64,000 nucleotides of DNA, taken from an uncultured Ignavibacteria bacterium (lineage in GTDB: Bacteria; Bacteroidota; Ignavibacteria; Kapaibacteriales; Kapaibacteriaceae). The notes under the pieces were generated by a model. That model worked only from the letters and a program-made list of their open reading frames with translations. It searched no databases and was not told where the DNA came from. Position 1 is the first letter of the stretch, and every line of letters begins with the position of its first letter. Both the position numbers and the translations under genes were made by a program. Shown here one piece after another: positions 1 to 8,621 of the stretch. The stretch is from NCBI GenBank assembly GCA_937870915.1, contig CALMZQ010000003.1:124001-188000 (forward strand). The letters are read 5' to 3'.

Positions 1-1256
1 TTCGCACAACGGGTCAGTACTGGGTCACAGTGACAGATGATAACGGTTGTTCGAACAGCTCGGATACGATCCAAGTGAACGTATTCCCAAGCTCGCTTCC
101 AATCATCGCTATCAATGCTCCAACAACGTTCTGTGAAGGTGGAAGCGTAACTCTTACTGCTCCTGCAGGCTTCAATGCATACCTCTGGTCAAACGGCGCA
201 ACAACGCAATCGATCGTGGTAACGCAGTCTGGCTCGTATACAGTAACAGTTGCTGATAACAACGGCTGCACGGGTACATCAACGGAAGTTGATGTGGTCG
301 TCAACCCAACACCAGCTCCAGTTCTTACACTCATTGGTTCGGCGAACCTCTGCTCAGGTGACAGCGTTGAAGTACGCGCACCGGCTGGCTTCGTATCGTA
401 CTCATGGGTATCTACTTCAGGCACGAATTACGGCACATCCCGCTCGATCATCATCCGTCAAACGGATACGGTCTATTGCCAAGTTGTTGACGTGAATGGT
501 TGCGTCGGTTCGTCCGATACCGTTGGTATCGCAGTCGCTCCGGTTGCTCCACCGGCAATCACAGCAAATGGTCCTACCACGTTCTGCGAAGGTGGTGCTG
601 TAACTCTTACTGCTCCTGCTGGCTACGCTTCCTACATCTGGTCGAACGGAGCAACTGGCCGCTCGATCACTGTTGAAAACGGTGGCGAGTTCTGGGTTAC
701 TGTCACGAACAACACGTCGTGCCCTGCTAACTCAACAAAGACAGTGGTAACGGTTAACAGCTTGCCTGTTGTCCCTACGATCTCCCGCATGGGTGATGTT
801 CTCACCGCGAACTCAGCAGTTGCTCAGTCGTGGCAGTGGTTCCGCAACGGAACAATGATCGCTGGTGCTACGGCCAAGACGTACACAGTGGCTCTGCCAG
901 GCTCGTACCGTGTTGAGATTGCAGACAACAACACCTGCGCTTCAACCTCTGAAGCATTCGATGTTATCCTTACGGATGTTGAAGAAGATGTAGTAGCCGG
1001 CCGTCAAGCCGAACTCCGCGTCTTCCCGAACCCATCGAATGGTCAGTTCTCTATCGAAACAACGATCACACAAGCTGGTCCGGTTCGCATTGAACTTGTC
1101 AATGCAGTCGGTGAGCTAGTGATGACACTCAATGAGACTGCAAACGGCGGTGCATTCCGCTCTTCAGTCGACATGGGTATCCTCGCAAACGGCGTCTACA
1201 ACGTGGTTGTAACCACTGGTAGCGAACGTTGGGTGGTCCGTCTGGTCCGTCGTTAA
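1..1256 (+). CDS. T9SS-sorted Ig-repeat surface protein, 5' end outside window
   Basis: The reading frame is open from base 3 to the left edge, so the ORF-track GTG at 30 is not the start; the residues before it (TTGQYWVTV) already belong to an Ig-like repeat. The visible part holds about four bacterial Ig-like repeats of roughly 80-100 residues with the recurring pattern FCEGG.VTLTAPAG...YLWSNGAT; two copies (about bases 110-250 and 560-700) are nearly identical in DNA. The last 75 residues are a type A T9SS sorting domain beginning VFPNPSNGQF and ending RLVRR. The product is expected to be exported by Sec, crossed through the T9SS translocon and released or anchored at the surface. Its ligand or role cannot be read from the sequence. 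Confidence 0.85.
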   Translation, partial: RTTGQYWVTVTDDNGCSNSSDTIQVNVFPSSLPIIAINAPTTFCEGGSVTLTAPAGFNAYLWSNGATTQSIVVTQSGSYTVTVADNNGCTGTSTEVDVVVNPTPAPVLTLIGSANLCSGDSVEVRAPAGFVSYSWVSTSGTNYGTSRSIIIRQTDTVYCQVVDVNGCVGSSDTVGIAVAPVAPPAITANGPTTFCEGGAVTLTAPAGYASYIWSNGATGRSITVENGGEFWVTVTNNTSCPANSTKTVVTVNSLPVVPTISRMGDVLTANSAVAQSWQWFRNGTMIAGATAKTYTVALPGSYRVEIADNNTCASTSEAFDVILTDVEEDVVAGRQAELRVFPNPSNGQFSIETTITQAGPVRIELVNAVGELVMTLNETANGGAFRSSVDMGILANGVYNVVVTTGSERWVVRLVRR

Positions 1257-1279
1257 TCCGACATCCAGCATCAGATTTC

Positions 1280-1319
1280 AGCGGGGACGCACGTCAGTGC
1301 GTCCCCGCTTTTTATTTTG
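1280..1319 (+). terminator. Intrinsic terminator after the first T9SS gene
   Basis: A perfect 13-bp stem (AGCGGGGACGCAC pairing with GTGCGTCCCCGCT) with a GTCA loop is followed by a T-rich run. It lies 24 bp after the stop codon and separates this gene from the next T9SS gene. Confidence 0.9.
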
Positions 1320-1411
1320 GGTACATGCCGTAACACATAGCCCCCTTCGGATATCATACTCACGAACAACGATTTTCACATACTACGTTTCACCACGCCA
1401 GGATCGATCGA

Positions 1412-2245
1412 ATGCGACTTCTTGCCCTCTTCGTTTCCATGTTCATCGTAACATCAAGCCTTTTTGCCAGTAGTTCCGGCCAGGCGGGTCGGACCGCTTC
1501 CACATCGCCTGGCTGCAGTGGCTCTGGATGCCATGGTGCTGCCTCCACGGCTAATCCTGCAACGAGTCTTCGCGTTGTTCAGGCCGTAGATGGAAGGGTA
1601 TCCGCCGTAGTAGGAGAGACAATAACACTTACGGTGATCGTGTCTCACGAGTCGCGTGTTGCTTCCGGTGTAGGAATTGCCGTCAAAACAACAGAAACCG
1701 GAACAGCCAATGCCGGTACGATCGGTCTTGTTGCTGGTCAAGGACTTAGGTTGTCTGCGGGAGAACTCACTCACTCCTCGCCAAAACAGTTTGTAGATAA
1801 TGAGGCTTCTTTCTCCTTTACCTGGACAGCCCCTTCTCAGGCTGGGACGTATTTTCTACGAGCCATTGCAAACGCTGTAAATGGTGATGGCACGGCCAGT
1901 ACGCTTGACCAATGGAACCGCATGCCGGTTGTTGAGGTTGTAGTTGCACTCCCGAACTCGGTTGAGGAGTATTCACATGTGGACGTTACGGTATCTCCCG
2001 TTCCTGCACATGAGAATGTTTCTGTTACCGTTCCTACGCTGCCCAATGAACAACTCCAGATCTCCGTCCTTGACCATCTGGGTGCAGTTGTTGCAACAGA
2101 CAACGCCACTGCATCGGGAGAGTCGTTTAGATACGTGTGGAACGGAAGACGGAATGATGGTTCACTCGTTCCTCAAGGGGCGTATGTTGTTGCGATACTC
2201 TCTGACCGAAAACTGATGAAAGGACGCGCAATCATCGTTCGATGA
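1412..2245 (+). CDS. T9SS-sorted protein with CX4CH motif (choice-of-anchor V-like)
   Basis: This is a 277-residue secreted protein. A signal peptide covers about residues 1-20 (ends LFASSSGQ). A GRTAS.SPGC segment leads into C35-X4-C40-H41, which resembles a haem c attachment motif with four spacer residues instead of two. A beta-rich domain follows (about 50-175). The C-terminal 85 residues look like a T9SS sorting domain in the FlgD-like style (YVWNGRRNDGSLVPQGAYVV) ending AIIVR. The arrangement recalls the choice-of-anchor V family, whose members carry a cysteine-rich CH motif just after the signal peptide; that match is from memory of the family, not a search. An AGGA lies about 10 bases before the ATG. 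The stop overlaps the next start by 4 bp, so the two genes are co-translated. Confidence 0.7.
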   Translation: MRLLALFVSMFIVTSSLFASSSGQAGRTASTSPGCSGSGCHGAASTANPATSLRVVQAVDGRVSAVVGETITLTVIVSHESRVASGVGIAVKTTETGTANAGTIGLVAGQGLRLSAGELTHSSPKQFVDNEASFSFTWTAPSQAGTYFLRAIANAVNGDGTASTLDQWNRMPVVEVVVALPNSVEEYSHVDVTVSPVPAHENVSVTVPTLPNEQLQISVLDHLGAVVATDNATASGESFRYVWNGRRNDGSLVPQGAYVVAILSDRKLMKGRAIIVR

Positions 2246-4548
2246 ACCGATATCTAGGCCATATCGCCAGTTTGATCTTCGCCTGTTGCTACCTCGCATC
2301 TCCATTGCGAGCACAGTGGAAAGAAGTGCAATTGCCCGCCCCCTACACCGGCGGATATTATCTGGATGTCTTCTTTTTGCCAGGTGACCCCAATCTTGGA
2401 TGGGTCTGTGGAAGAAACGGCGAGGTGATTCGGACAACGGATGGAGGGGAAACATGGCGAGGTGTTACTATCCCGAACGCCTTCTTAGAATACGTGCAGT
2501 TTCTGACTCCAAAGATTGGCTATGTATCTGGTCACGCGGGAGTGTATCGTAGTGACGATGGCGGTATCTCTTGGCGAGATATCACTCCGCTAGATCCCAA
2601 TTACGAAAAGGGATGGGGCTCTTACTGGATCAATCAGAACGAAGGTGTCTACTTTGTTGGTGGTTGCGCGTCCGGTATACAGGCGTTCTACCGAACTACA
2701 AATGCAGGACAGAATTGGACCGTTTCGTTTGGAACGGAGCCAATGAGTGGTTTGAGTGACGGGTTGATCTTCCGCAACGGGAGTGGGTATGCTGTCAGCA
2801 GCGGAGTCCTCTGGCAAACAACAGATTTCGGTAGGACCTGGCGGATATTCTCACGTACTGGCAGTAAGGTATGGTCAGAAGAACTTGCCATCTTTGGCAA
2901 TGCAATGCTCATTCCCACGGCAGGGAATAATTGCGATGGCAATACCAGTGGCGTTGGTTCGATGCGTTATAGTGGTGATGGGGGTAGAACGTGGGCTGAA
3001 TATCAAACCGGTACCAACATGTTCGGTAGCTTCCTCCTAGATGAACGCAGGGGATGGGGTGTAGGTAATGACAGAACGGTACTCTATACCGATGATGCCG
3101 GTGAATCCTGGACCAATCGAAATTGTGGGATCAGGGGCCATATAGACGATATCTTCTTTATTAGCGACACCCTTGGATGGGCAGTAGGTGAAGGCGTCTA
3201 CAGAAGCAACTTCAACGCACCGGGACCCAAGGTCTCCATTTTCCCAACTGACGATGTGGTCTATATCTGCAAGGGCGATAGCGCATTCGTAGAGGCCGTG
3301 TCCGCCGTAGATAGATACTCGTGGAGTGATGGTGTAAAGGCACCGGGCAGATATCTCACGGAACCGGGACGTTATATCGTATCGGTTTATGATGCAACTA
3401 CGTGCGCTGAATCCAAGGATACTATCCGTGTTATCCTCAAGAGTACGTTCGAGCCTCGTATCACTTCTGTGCCGAAAACGGTATGTGAGGGCGACTCTAT
3501 CACCCTGAGTATTGATGGTCCGATCGAAACATGGTGGTGGTCCAATGGTGACCGAACGCAGACAACGGTAGTGAAGACGGGTGGAAAGTACACGTGTGTT
3601 ACTCTCGATTCTAGTGGCTGCGTTTGGACCTCTGAAATCAACGTTACCATCAACCCCAGACCAAAACCAACGATTCAAGCGAATCGTTCACTTACTATCT
3701 GTCTCGATGATGTGATCACCCTTTCGGCTTCTCCTGGTTACAAGAGCTACAGTTGGAATAATGGAGAAACAAGCCGATCCTTTACTACGGACCAGGGCAG
3801 AGCCTATGTTGTGACTGTAGTAGATGCTAATGGTTGCGTTGGTAGCTCGGACACAATTCGCGTGGTCAAGCTCGATACACGCAACAAGGCAAGCGTAATG
3901 CTCAGCCCGGGAGATGGTGGTGTGATTATCGTCAATGACCACAACGTGGGAACCCTCACATGTCGCACTGTCCGGGTTCAAAACATATCGCTGGACGAAC
4001 CCTATGTGATTTCCAAACCCTTCTTTGTTGGCAACGTTTATTTCTCCCTTCCTCAAGCACAATTCCCCATTGTCATCGCTCCGGGTGGCATCGGTGAGTT
4101 AACCCTATGTTCCTCTGCAATCGATTCGGGAATGGTGGAGGATACGTTAGCTCTGCCGGACACCTGCTCCGTTGGAAAGGTCCCAGTTCGAAGTAGGGGG
4201 CTTGCCATTGCCTTCACCGGGTCATCTCGCTGCGATGTGAATGTGGCCGCTCTCGTGATCAGCGCAGGCACCTCTTGGCGACTCTCAGCCCCTTTTCCTG
4301 TGCCTGCCTCTACGAACCTGACGATAACCGCAAAACACGTGCAGGGCCCTCATGCAGAGCTCACAGCGGTATTGCGGGACGTTACCGGTAGGCTCATTAC
4401 CTCTGCATCCGCCCAAAGTGCGATTGGATCCGAAACAGACATATCTCTCAACGTAAACGGACTACCCACCGGACCGTATGTGTTGTCGGTCATAGCAAAT
4501 GGAGAGGTGCTGGGAAGTAGCTATCAGGTGATGATTACTAATTACTAG
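2242..4548 (+). CDS. T9SS-sorted YCF48/Asp-box beta-propeller protein with Ig repeats
   Basis: The 768-residue protein starts with a signal peptide (cleavage near LRA-QW). Residues about 30-330 form a BNR/YCF48-like propeller with at least six Asp-box-like repeats (TTDGGETW, SDDGGISW, TTDFGRTW, SGDGGRTW, TDDAGESW). Three Ig-like repeats with WSNG/WNNG cores occupy about 335-550, followed by a cysteine-containing domain and a sorting domain (FPVPASTNLTI onwards). The last residues MITNY and the TAG stop are read from the first units of a GTTACTA array, so the usual basic C-terminus of T9SS domains is missing. It overlaps the upstream gene by 4 bp. The target is unknown. Confidence 0.75.
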   Translation: MNRYLGHIASLIFACCYLASPLRAQWKEVQLPAPYTGGYYLDVFFLPGDPNLGWVCGRNGEVIRTTDGGETWRGVTIPNAFLEYVQFLTPKIGYVSGHAGVYRSDDGGISWRDITPLDPNYEKGWGSYWINQNEGVYFVGGCASGIQAFYRTTNAGQNWTVSFGTEPMSGLSDGLIFRNGSGYAVSSGVLWQTTDFGRTWRIFSRTGSKVWSEELAIFGNAMLIPTAGNNCDGNTSGVGSMRYSGDGGRTWAEYQTGTNMFGSFLLDERRGWGVGNDRTVLYTDDAGESWTNRNCGIRGHIDDIFFISDTLGWAVGEGVYRSNFNAPGPKVSIFPTDDVVYICKGDSAFVEAVSAVDRYSWSDGVKAPGRYLTEPGRYIVSVYDATTCAESKDTIRVILKSTFEPRITSVPKTVCEGDSITLSIDGPIETWWWSNGDRTQTTVVKTGGKYTCVTLDSSGCVWTSEINVTINPRPKPTIQANRSLTICLDDVITLSASPGYKSYSWNNGETSRSFTTDQGRAYVVTVVDANGCVGSSDTIRVVKLDTRNKASVMLSPGDGGVIIVNDHNVGTLTCRTVRVQNISLDEPYVISKPFFVGNVYFSLPQAQFPIVIAPGGIGELTLCSSAIDSGMVEDTLALPDTCSVGKVPVRSRGLAIAFTGSSRCDVNVAALVISAGTSWRLSAPFPVPASTNLTITAKHVQGPHAELTAVLRDVTGRLITSASAQSAIGSETDISLNVNGLPTGPYVLSVIANGEVLGSSYQVMITNY

Positions 4549-4611
4549 TTACTAGTTACGAGTTACTAGTTACTAGTTACTAGTTACTAATTACGAGTTA
4601 CTAGTTACGAG
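4535..4611. repeat. Array of 7-bp GTTACTA/GTTACGA units
   Basis: About ten degenerate tandem copies of GTTACTA (variants GTTACGA, ATTACTA) start inside the last codons of the T9SS gene and run into the intergenic space before paaB. The 7-bp period and the TAG in each unit give stop codons in several frames on both strands. TAACTAGTTA is itself palindromic. Confidence 0.9.
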
Positions 4612-4637
4612 TGATTGGTTGGGTGTTACTTTGATAA

Positions 4638-4692
4638 GTCATAACGTCATAACGTCATAACGTCATAATGTCATACCGTCATAACGTCATAA
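4638..4692. repeat. Array of 8-bp GTCATAAC units
   Basis: Seven tandem copies of GTCATAAC (one reads GTCATAAT, one GTCATACC) follow the GTTACTA array after 26 bp. It is a second unit type of the same kind of intergenic array, located about 60 bp before the paaB start. Confidence 0.9.
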
Positions 4693-4737
4693 TCCGCTTC
4701 CGGGTCTTAATAAGGACAGACAGGGCTGAAAAGTTTG

Positions 4738-4750
4738 TAATTTTGCCCCT
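4738..4750 (+). promoter_or_regulatory. -7 element TAATTTTG five bases before paaB ATG
   Basis: TAATTTTG matches the Bacteroidota -7 consensus TAnnTTTG exactly and ends 5 bases before the ATG, so transcription would start at or next to the start codon. There is no Shine-Dalgarno sequence. A clear -33 TTG is not visible. Confidence 0.5.
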
Positions 4751-5146
4751 ATGGCGACGATCATATCCCTCGACCCGCGTGTTACGCGGATGCAGATCGA
4801 TCCGGAGCGGAAGGACCCGCTGGAACCAAAACCGGAGCTCGATCAGTTTCAGACCTTTGAGGTCTTCCACCAAGGCAAGAGTGGTGCACACCACATGCAT
4901 GTTGGATGCGTTCATGCACCCAACCACGAGCTTGCACTGCTTCTTGCGAAGGAGCAATATGCTCGGCGCGGGCAAACGGTGAATCTATGGGTGGTGAACA
5001 CGCGCGACGTGTTCACGATGTCTGCAGAAGACACCGATGTGTTTGCTACCACACCCGAGAAAAAATATCGGGAGGTTTCGGCCTATATGGTTCGCAACAA
5101 GGTGGAGGCCTTTAAGAAACAGAATACGGAAGGCTCTACCGAATGA
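4751..5146 (+). CDS. paaB: 1,2-phenylacetyl-CoA epoxidase subunit PaaB
   Basis: The 131-residue protein matches PaaB, the small subunit that bridges PaaA-PaaC heterodimers in the ring 1,2-epoxidase for phenylacetyl-CoA. Family features seen are the FQTFEVFHQ.K.G.HH.HVG.VHAPN segment, the ALLLAKEQYARR helix and the VVNTRDVF motif. It has an N-terminal extension of about 30 residues before the domain. It is cytoplasmic. It overlaps paaC by 4 bp and heads a paaB-paaC-paaD unit. The catalytic subunit PaaA and reductase PaaE are not in the window, so the enzyme can work only if they are encoded elsewhere. Confidence 0.9.
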   Translation: MATIISLDPRVTRMQIDPERKDPLEPKPELDQFQTFEVFHQGKSGAHHMHVGCVHAPNHELALLLAKEQYARRGQTVNLWVVNTRDVFTMSAEDTDVFATTPEKKYREVSAYMVRNKVEAFKKQNTEGSTE

Positions 5147-5898
5147 ATACCCACGCACTGACCGACCTTTGTTACCGCATGGCGGATGACGAACTGATCT
5201 TGGCTCACCGGCATTCAGAGTGGACCGGACTTGGTCCGCTCCTGGAAGAAGACATTGCATTCTCTTCCATCGCCCAAGACAAACTTGGTCACGCCCAGGC
5301 ACTTTTCACCATCATGCACGATCTAGGTGGGGAGCCTGATGCAGATACGGCAGCATTCATGCGCGATGAACTCAAGATGCGGTGCTCGCATTTTGTGGAA
5401 CTGCCTAACGGTGAGTATGATTTCTCTCTTGTGAGACACTTTCTTTTTGATGTTGCGGAGTATGTTCGATGGACCGCACTTGTGCAAAGTTCCGTTGAGC
5501 CCCTTGCCAATCTTGCACGGAAGATCCATGGCGAATTGAAGTATCATCTCTACCATGCTCAAACATGGATGGTGCAGCTTGGTGCCAATGGCAACGAAGA
5601 GTCACATGCTCGTATGCAATCTGCACTCAATGAGGCCTGGCCTTACGCCCTGGGTATGTTTGAACCGGGCGAGTTTGAAGACGCGCTTATTGCAGACGGA
5701 ATATTCATCGGCGAAGCAGTAGCTCAACAACGGTGGTTAGAGCTCGTAACCGAACTCCTTCAATCATCAACGTTGATGATCCCAACACAGGTTGAGCCGA
5801 TCTATGGTGGACGAAAAGGGCATCACACGGAACATCTCAAACCACTGCTCGATGAGATGACCGAGGTCTATCGCATAGACCCGTCTGCGGAGTGGTGA
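5143..5898 (+). CDS. paaC: 1,2-phenylacetyl-CoA epoxidase subunit PaaC
   Basis: The 251-residue ferritin-like helical protein fits PaaC in length and content: MADDELILAHRHSEWTG near the start, LEEDIAFSSIAQDKLGHAQ and a final HTEHL...DEM helix. PaaC is the non-catalytic structural partner of PaaA. It overlaps paaB by 4 bp and is followed after 1 bp by paaD, which indicates translational coupling. Confidence 0.92.
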   Translation: MNTHALTDLCYRMADDELILAHRHSEWTGLGPLLEEDIAFSSIAQDKLGHAQALFTIMHDLGGEPDADTAAFMRDELKMRCSHFVELPNGEYDFSLVRHFLFDVAEYVRWTALVQSSVEPLANLARKIHGELKYHLYHAQTWMVQLGANGNEESHARMQSALNEAWPYALGMFEPGEFEDALIADGIFIGEAVAQQRWLELVTELLQSSTLMIPTQVEPIYGGRKGHHTEHLKPLLDEMTEVYRIDPSAEW

Positions 5899-5899
5899 G

Positions 5900-6382
5900 A
5901 TGACGCAACAAGACGTATATGATGCACTCCTCAACGTGCACGATCCAGAGATTCCAACAATCTCTCTCGTGGATATGGGGATCATCACCAACGTTGACGT
6001 GCGAAGTGATGATGAGGTTCATGTGACCATGACGCCAACATTTGTTGGATGTCCAGCCATTGATGTGATGCGCAAGGACGTAGAAACTGCGGTTAGGGGG
6101 CTTGGTGTTACCAACGTTACCGTGAGCGTAACGTTCGATCAGCCGTGGACAACCAACCGTCTTACGGAAGCAGGCAAGGCCGCACTGTTGAAACATGGTC
6201 TTGCTCCGCCTGAACCCTTTGATACACTCTCGCTGAAGCTCGACGTGCTAAACAACGTTGCATGCCCCTTCTGTGGTTCTCGGGATACAACTCTCAAAAG
6301 CCCCTTCGGTCCAACTCTGTGCCGCTCCCTGCACTACTGTAACGTGTGCCTTCAGGCGTTTGAAGGGTTTAAGCCGGTATAG
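5900..6382 (+). CDS. paaD: Phenylacetate pathway iron-sulfur/metal assembly protein PaaD
   Basis: The 160-residue protein has an N-terminal MIP18/DUF59 domain (VHDPEIPTISLVDMGII) and a C-terminal zinc ribbon with CPFCGS and CNVCLQ, the standard PaaD design. PaaD is thought to help mature metal or Fe-S centres of the phenylacetyl-CoA epoxidase system. It is the last gene of the paa unit. A long inverted GTTACTA repeat array starts 6 bp after its stop and separates it from the convergent TonB receptor gene. Confidence 0.9.
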   Translation: MTQQDVYDALLNVHDPEIPTISLVDMGIITNVDVRSDDEVHVTMTPTFVGCPAIDVMRKDVETAVRGLGVTNVTVSVTFDQPWTTNRLTEAGKAALLKHGLAPPEPFDTLSLKLDVLNNVACPFCGSRDTTLKSPFGPTLCRSLHYCNVCLQAFEGFKPV

Positions 6383-6387
6383 GATAG

Positions 6388-6487
6388 CTACGAGTTACAA
6401 GTTACTAGTTACTAGTTACTAGTTACGAAGTTGCTCAATGACAGGAAGCTGTGTAACTAGTAACTGCGTAACTAGTAACTAGAAACT
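6388..6487. repeat. Inverted array of GTTACTA units between convergent genes
   Basis: The left arm (about 6391-6429) has GTTACTA/GTTACGA units. After a spacer of about 23 bp the right arm (about 6453-6485) has the reverse complement, (TAACTAG)n with one GTAACTGC variant. The arms could pair into a long stem between the convergent paaD and receptor genes and so may act as a two-way terminator. The TAG stop of the receptor gene lies inside the right arm. Confidence 0.85.
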
Positions 6488-8596
6488 CAGGCTTCCTTGC
6501 ACATAGACCTGACGTCCAACCAAGCCGGGGACAAGCGTTGGATGAAACTCATCGAGCAGGTTATTGATACCGGCGCCGATGAGCAGACGCTGTTCGTTGA
6601 ATGTGAATGAGCGCGTGATTGCAAGGTTTACAACAACATACCCTGAAACAAACTCATCAGTTCGATCGAGAACCTTGCGGGGTGGATCAGAGATCACGAT
6701 GCCGTTTTTATCGAGCGATTCATCACCATACCGACCGATGAATTGGAATCGTATGTTGGTACTCCATGCGTGGTCCGGAGAGTCATACTGAATGCGTAGC
6801 GAGCCACTGTTCTGAGACCTACCCCATAGCCCATAGTAATTGTCGCGGGTGAGGAGTCCGTCGATCGTGCCGGCTTCTCCCTTGTCGATCGCCTCGAGAA
6901 CTTGTACATCCTTGGCGTCGAGGAATTGATATCCACCTAATGCACTAAAGACGCCAACGTTGTCGATAGCAAGTGCAAGACGGAGACTGAGTTCAAAGCC
7001 TTGCGTGAACGCCTGTGCGATGTTACGGTAGGAGTAGACGTCTCTGTCGTCGATGGTCTGCACGTAGTAATATTCGATAAGGTTGCGCAGGTCATTCCGG
7101 AATGCGCGGATCTCCGCGCTATACAGGAGAGAGAGATCGTCGGTTAGTTGACGCTGACCGTCCTCATAGCGAATACCAAGGTCGTACGAAACGCTGCGTT
7201 CAGGCTCGAGAGTGTTACCCAGACGCTCGGCACCGATGAGGTCATATCCGGCACCGGCAAGCCTGTTTGAGAACGTTACGTAGAGTTGACGGAAGTCAGG
7301 CGCTTTGAATCCAGTACCGATCGACCCGGACGCACGGAAATTCTCACCTGGCTTCCACAACACGGATAGTCGTGGACTGAGTGCGGAACCAAAGGCACTA
7401 TTGCCATCGAATCGACCACTTACAACATAGGATATCCAATCTGTGGGCATACCTTCCCATTGAGCAAAGCCCACATAGGTTCGGTAGAATGGATGAGAAC
7501 CGGTTGAGTCTCTGTAACGCGAGCCATCTATATCATCGTAGAGAAATTCTCCGCCCATGGTTAGCCGATTTGCTGCACCAAGCTGCACATCGTATTGTGC
7601 ATAGAGTCTGCCGATCCGTCGCAACAGATCATCTATTGAACCGGCAGCCCCCTGAGAAGAGTCAAAGTTATACCGTTCGTTATACGATGAGCCATAGGCA
7701 TTCATGGTCAGACGGGCTCGTCCTGATTGATATTCAGCACCAACTGTACCGGATGCATCCCATTGCTGAACGGATCCGGTGTTCTGTGCAATCTGTCCGG
7801 CTACACTTTCGATGAAAGAACCGCGCGTTTCAGATCCAAAGAGTCGGAGTGAAGCACGCGTTGTCCACCCCTTTGCAAACTTCCATTGCAATTTGCCATG
7901 CAAGGTTCCATCCTGAAATCCGGCATAGGGAATTGAGATTGAATCGAGTGGCAGGGAAAACTGAGGCTGGTTCTTGTAGTCTATAAATCCTGAGATCTCT
8001 AGAGAGTCGCTGCCCCATCCACCTTCAATCCGGGTTTCGAGAGGGCCCTTTGTTACGCCTTGTACCATCACGGTACCATTGAAGCCATTAGCCGGACGTT
8101 TCGTGATGATGTTCACAACACCGGCAAGAGCGTCGCTGCCGTACATACTACTCATTGGCCCCTTTACAACTTCAACTCGCTCTACGTTACCAACAGAAAT
8201 ACGAGAGAGATCCACAACACCAGCCACGCGACCAACCACAGGTTGACCATCGATGAGAATGAGCGTATAGTCTGGACCAAGGCCGTTCATCTGGATACCG
8301 TTGCGTACCGCACCAGTGATTACGATGCCCGCCTGTTCTCTGAGAAGATCGCCGATGTCCGTCATAGCCGTTGTGGAGATCCGTTCCTTGCCGATCACCT
8401 CTACACGGACGGGAGAATCTTTGAGACGCACTTCGTTACGCGTCCCGGTCACAACAACTTGTGACTTGAGATACGTCCGTAGACTGTCTGTGAGCTGGCG
8501 TGTTCGAAGCGTGTCGCGCTGCACTGCCTGAGCGCTTACGATCGTCGTCGCAATGAAAAAAGCCCACATCACGTGGGCAAATCGTCCGTCCATCAT
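6479..8596 (-). CDS. TonB-dependent outer membrane receptor (BtuB/FepA type)
   Basis: From the ATG at 8596 the protein has about 705 residues; the longer ORF would run into the upstream gene and lacks a signal peptide at its start. A signal peptide (FAHVMWAFFIATTIVSAQA) is followed by a plug domain (VVVTGTRNEVRLKDSPVRVE, ...EVVKGPMSSMYGSDALAGVVNIIT) and a 22-strand-type barrel that ends in VYVQGSLSF with the terminal Phe expected for BAM insertion. Such receptors import siderophores, cobalamin, metals or glycans using TonB energy. The substrate cannot be told from sequence. It lies 25 bp after the large PKD-repeat gene and may be cotranscribed with it. Confidence 0.88.
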   Translation of the reverse strand: MMDGRFAHVMWAFFIATTIVSAQAVQRDTLRTRQLTDSLRTYLKSQVVVTGTRNEVRLKDSPVRVEVIGKERISTTAMTDIGDLLREQAGIVITGAVRNGIQMNGLGPDYTLILIDGQPVVGRVAGVVDLSRISVGNVERVEVVKGPMSSMYGSDALAGVVNIITKRPANGFNGTVMVQGVTKGPLETRIEGGWGSDSLEISGFIDYKNQPQFSLPLDSISIPYAGFQDGTLHGKLQWKFAKGWTTRASLRLFGSETRGSFIESVAGQIAQNTGSVQQWDASGTVGAEYQSGRARLTMNAYGSSYNERYNFDSSQGAAGSIDDLLRRIGRLYAQYDVQLGAANRLTMGGEFLYDDIDGSRYRDSTGSHPFYRTYVGFAQWEGMPTDWISYVVSGRFDGNSAFGSALSPRLSVLWKPGENFRASGSIGTGFKAPDFRQLYVTFSNRLAGAGYDLIGAERLGNTLEPERSVSYDLGIRYEDGQRQLTDDLSLLYSAEIRAFRNDLRNLIEYYYVQTIDDRDVYSYRNIAQAFTQGFELSLRLALAIDNVGVFSALGGYQFLDAKDVQVLEAIDKGEAGTIDGLLTRDNYYGLWGRSQNSGSLRIQYDSPDHAWSTNIRFQFIGRYGDESLDKNGIVISDPPRKVLDRTDEFVSGYVVVNLAITRSFTFNEQRLLIGAGINNLLDEFHPTLVPGLVGRQVYVQGSLSF

Positions 8597-8621
8597 GCAA
8601 AAATACCGTTTGTGCTGCGAT

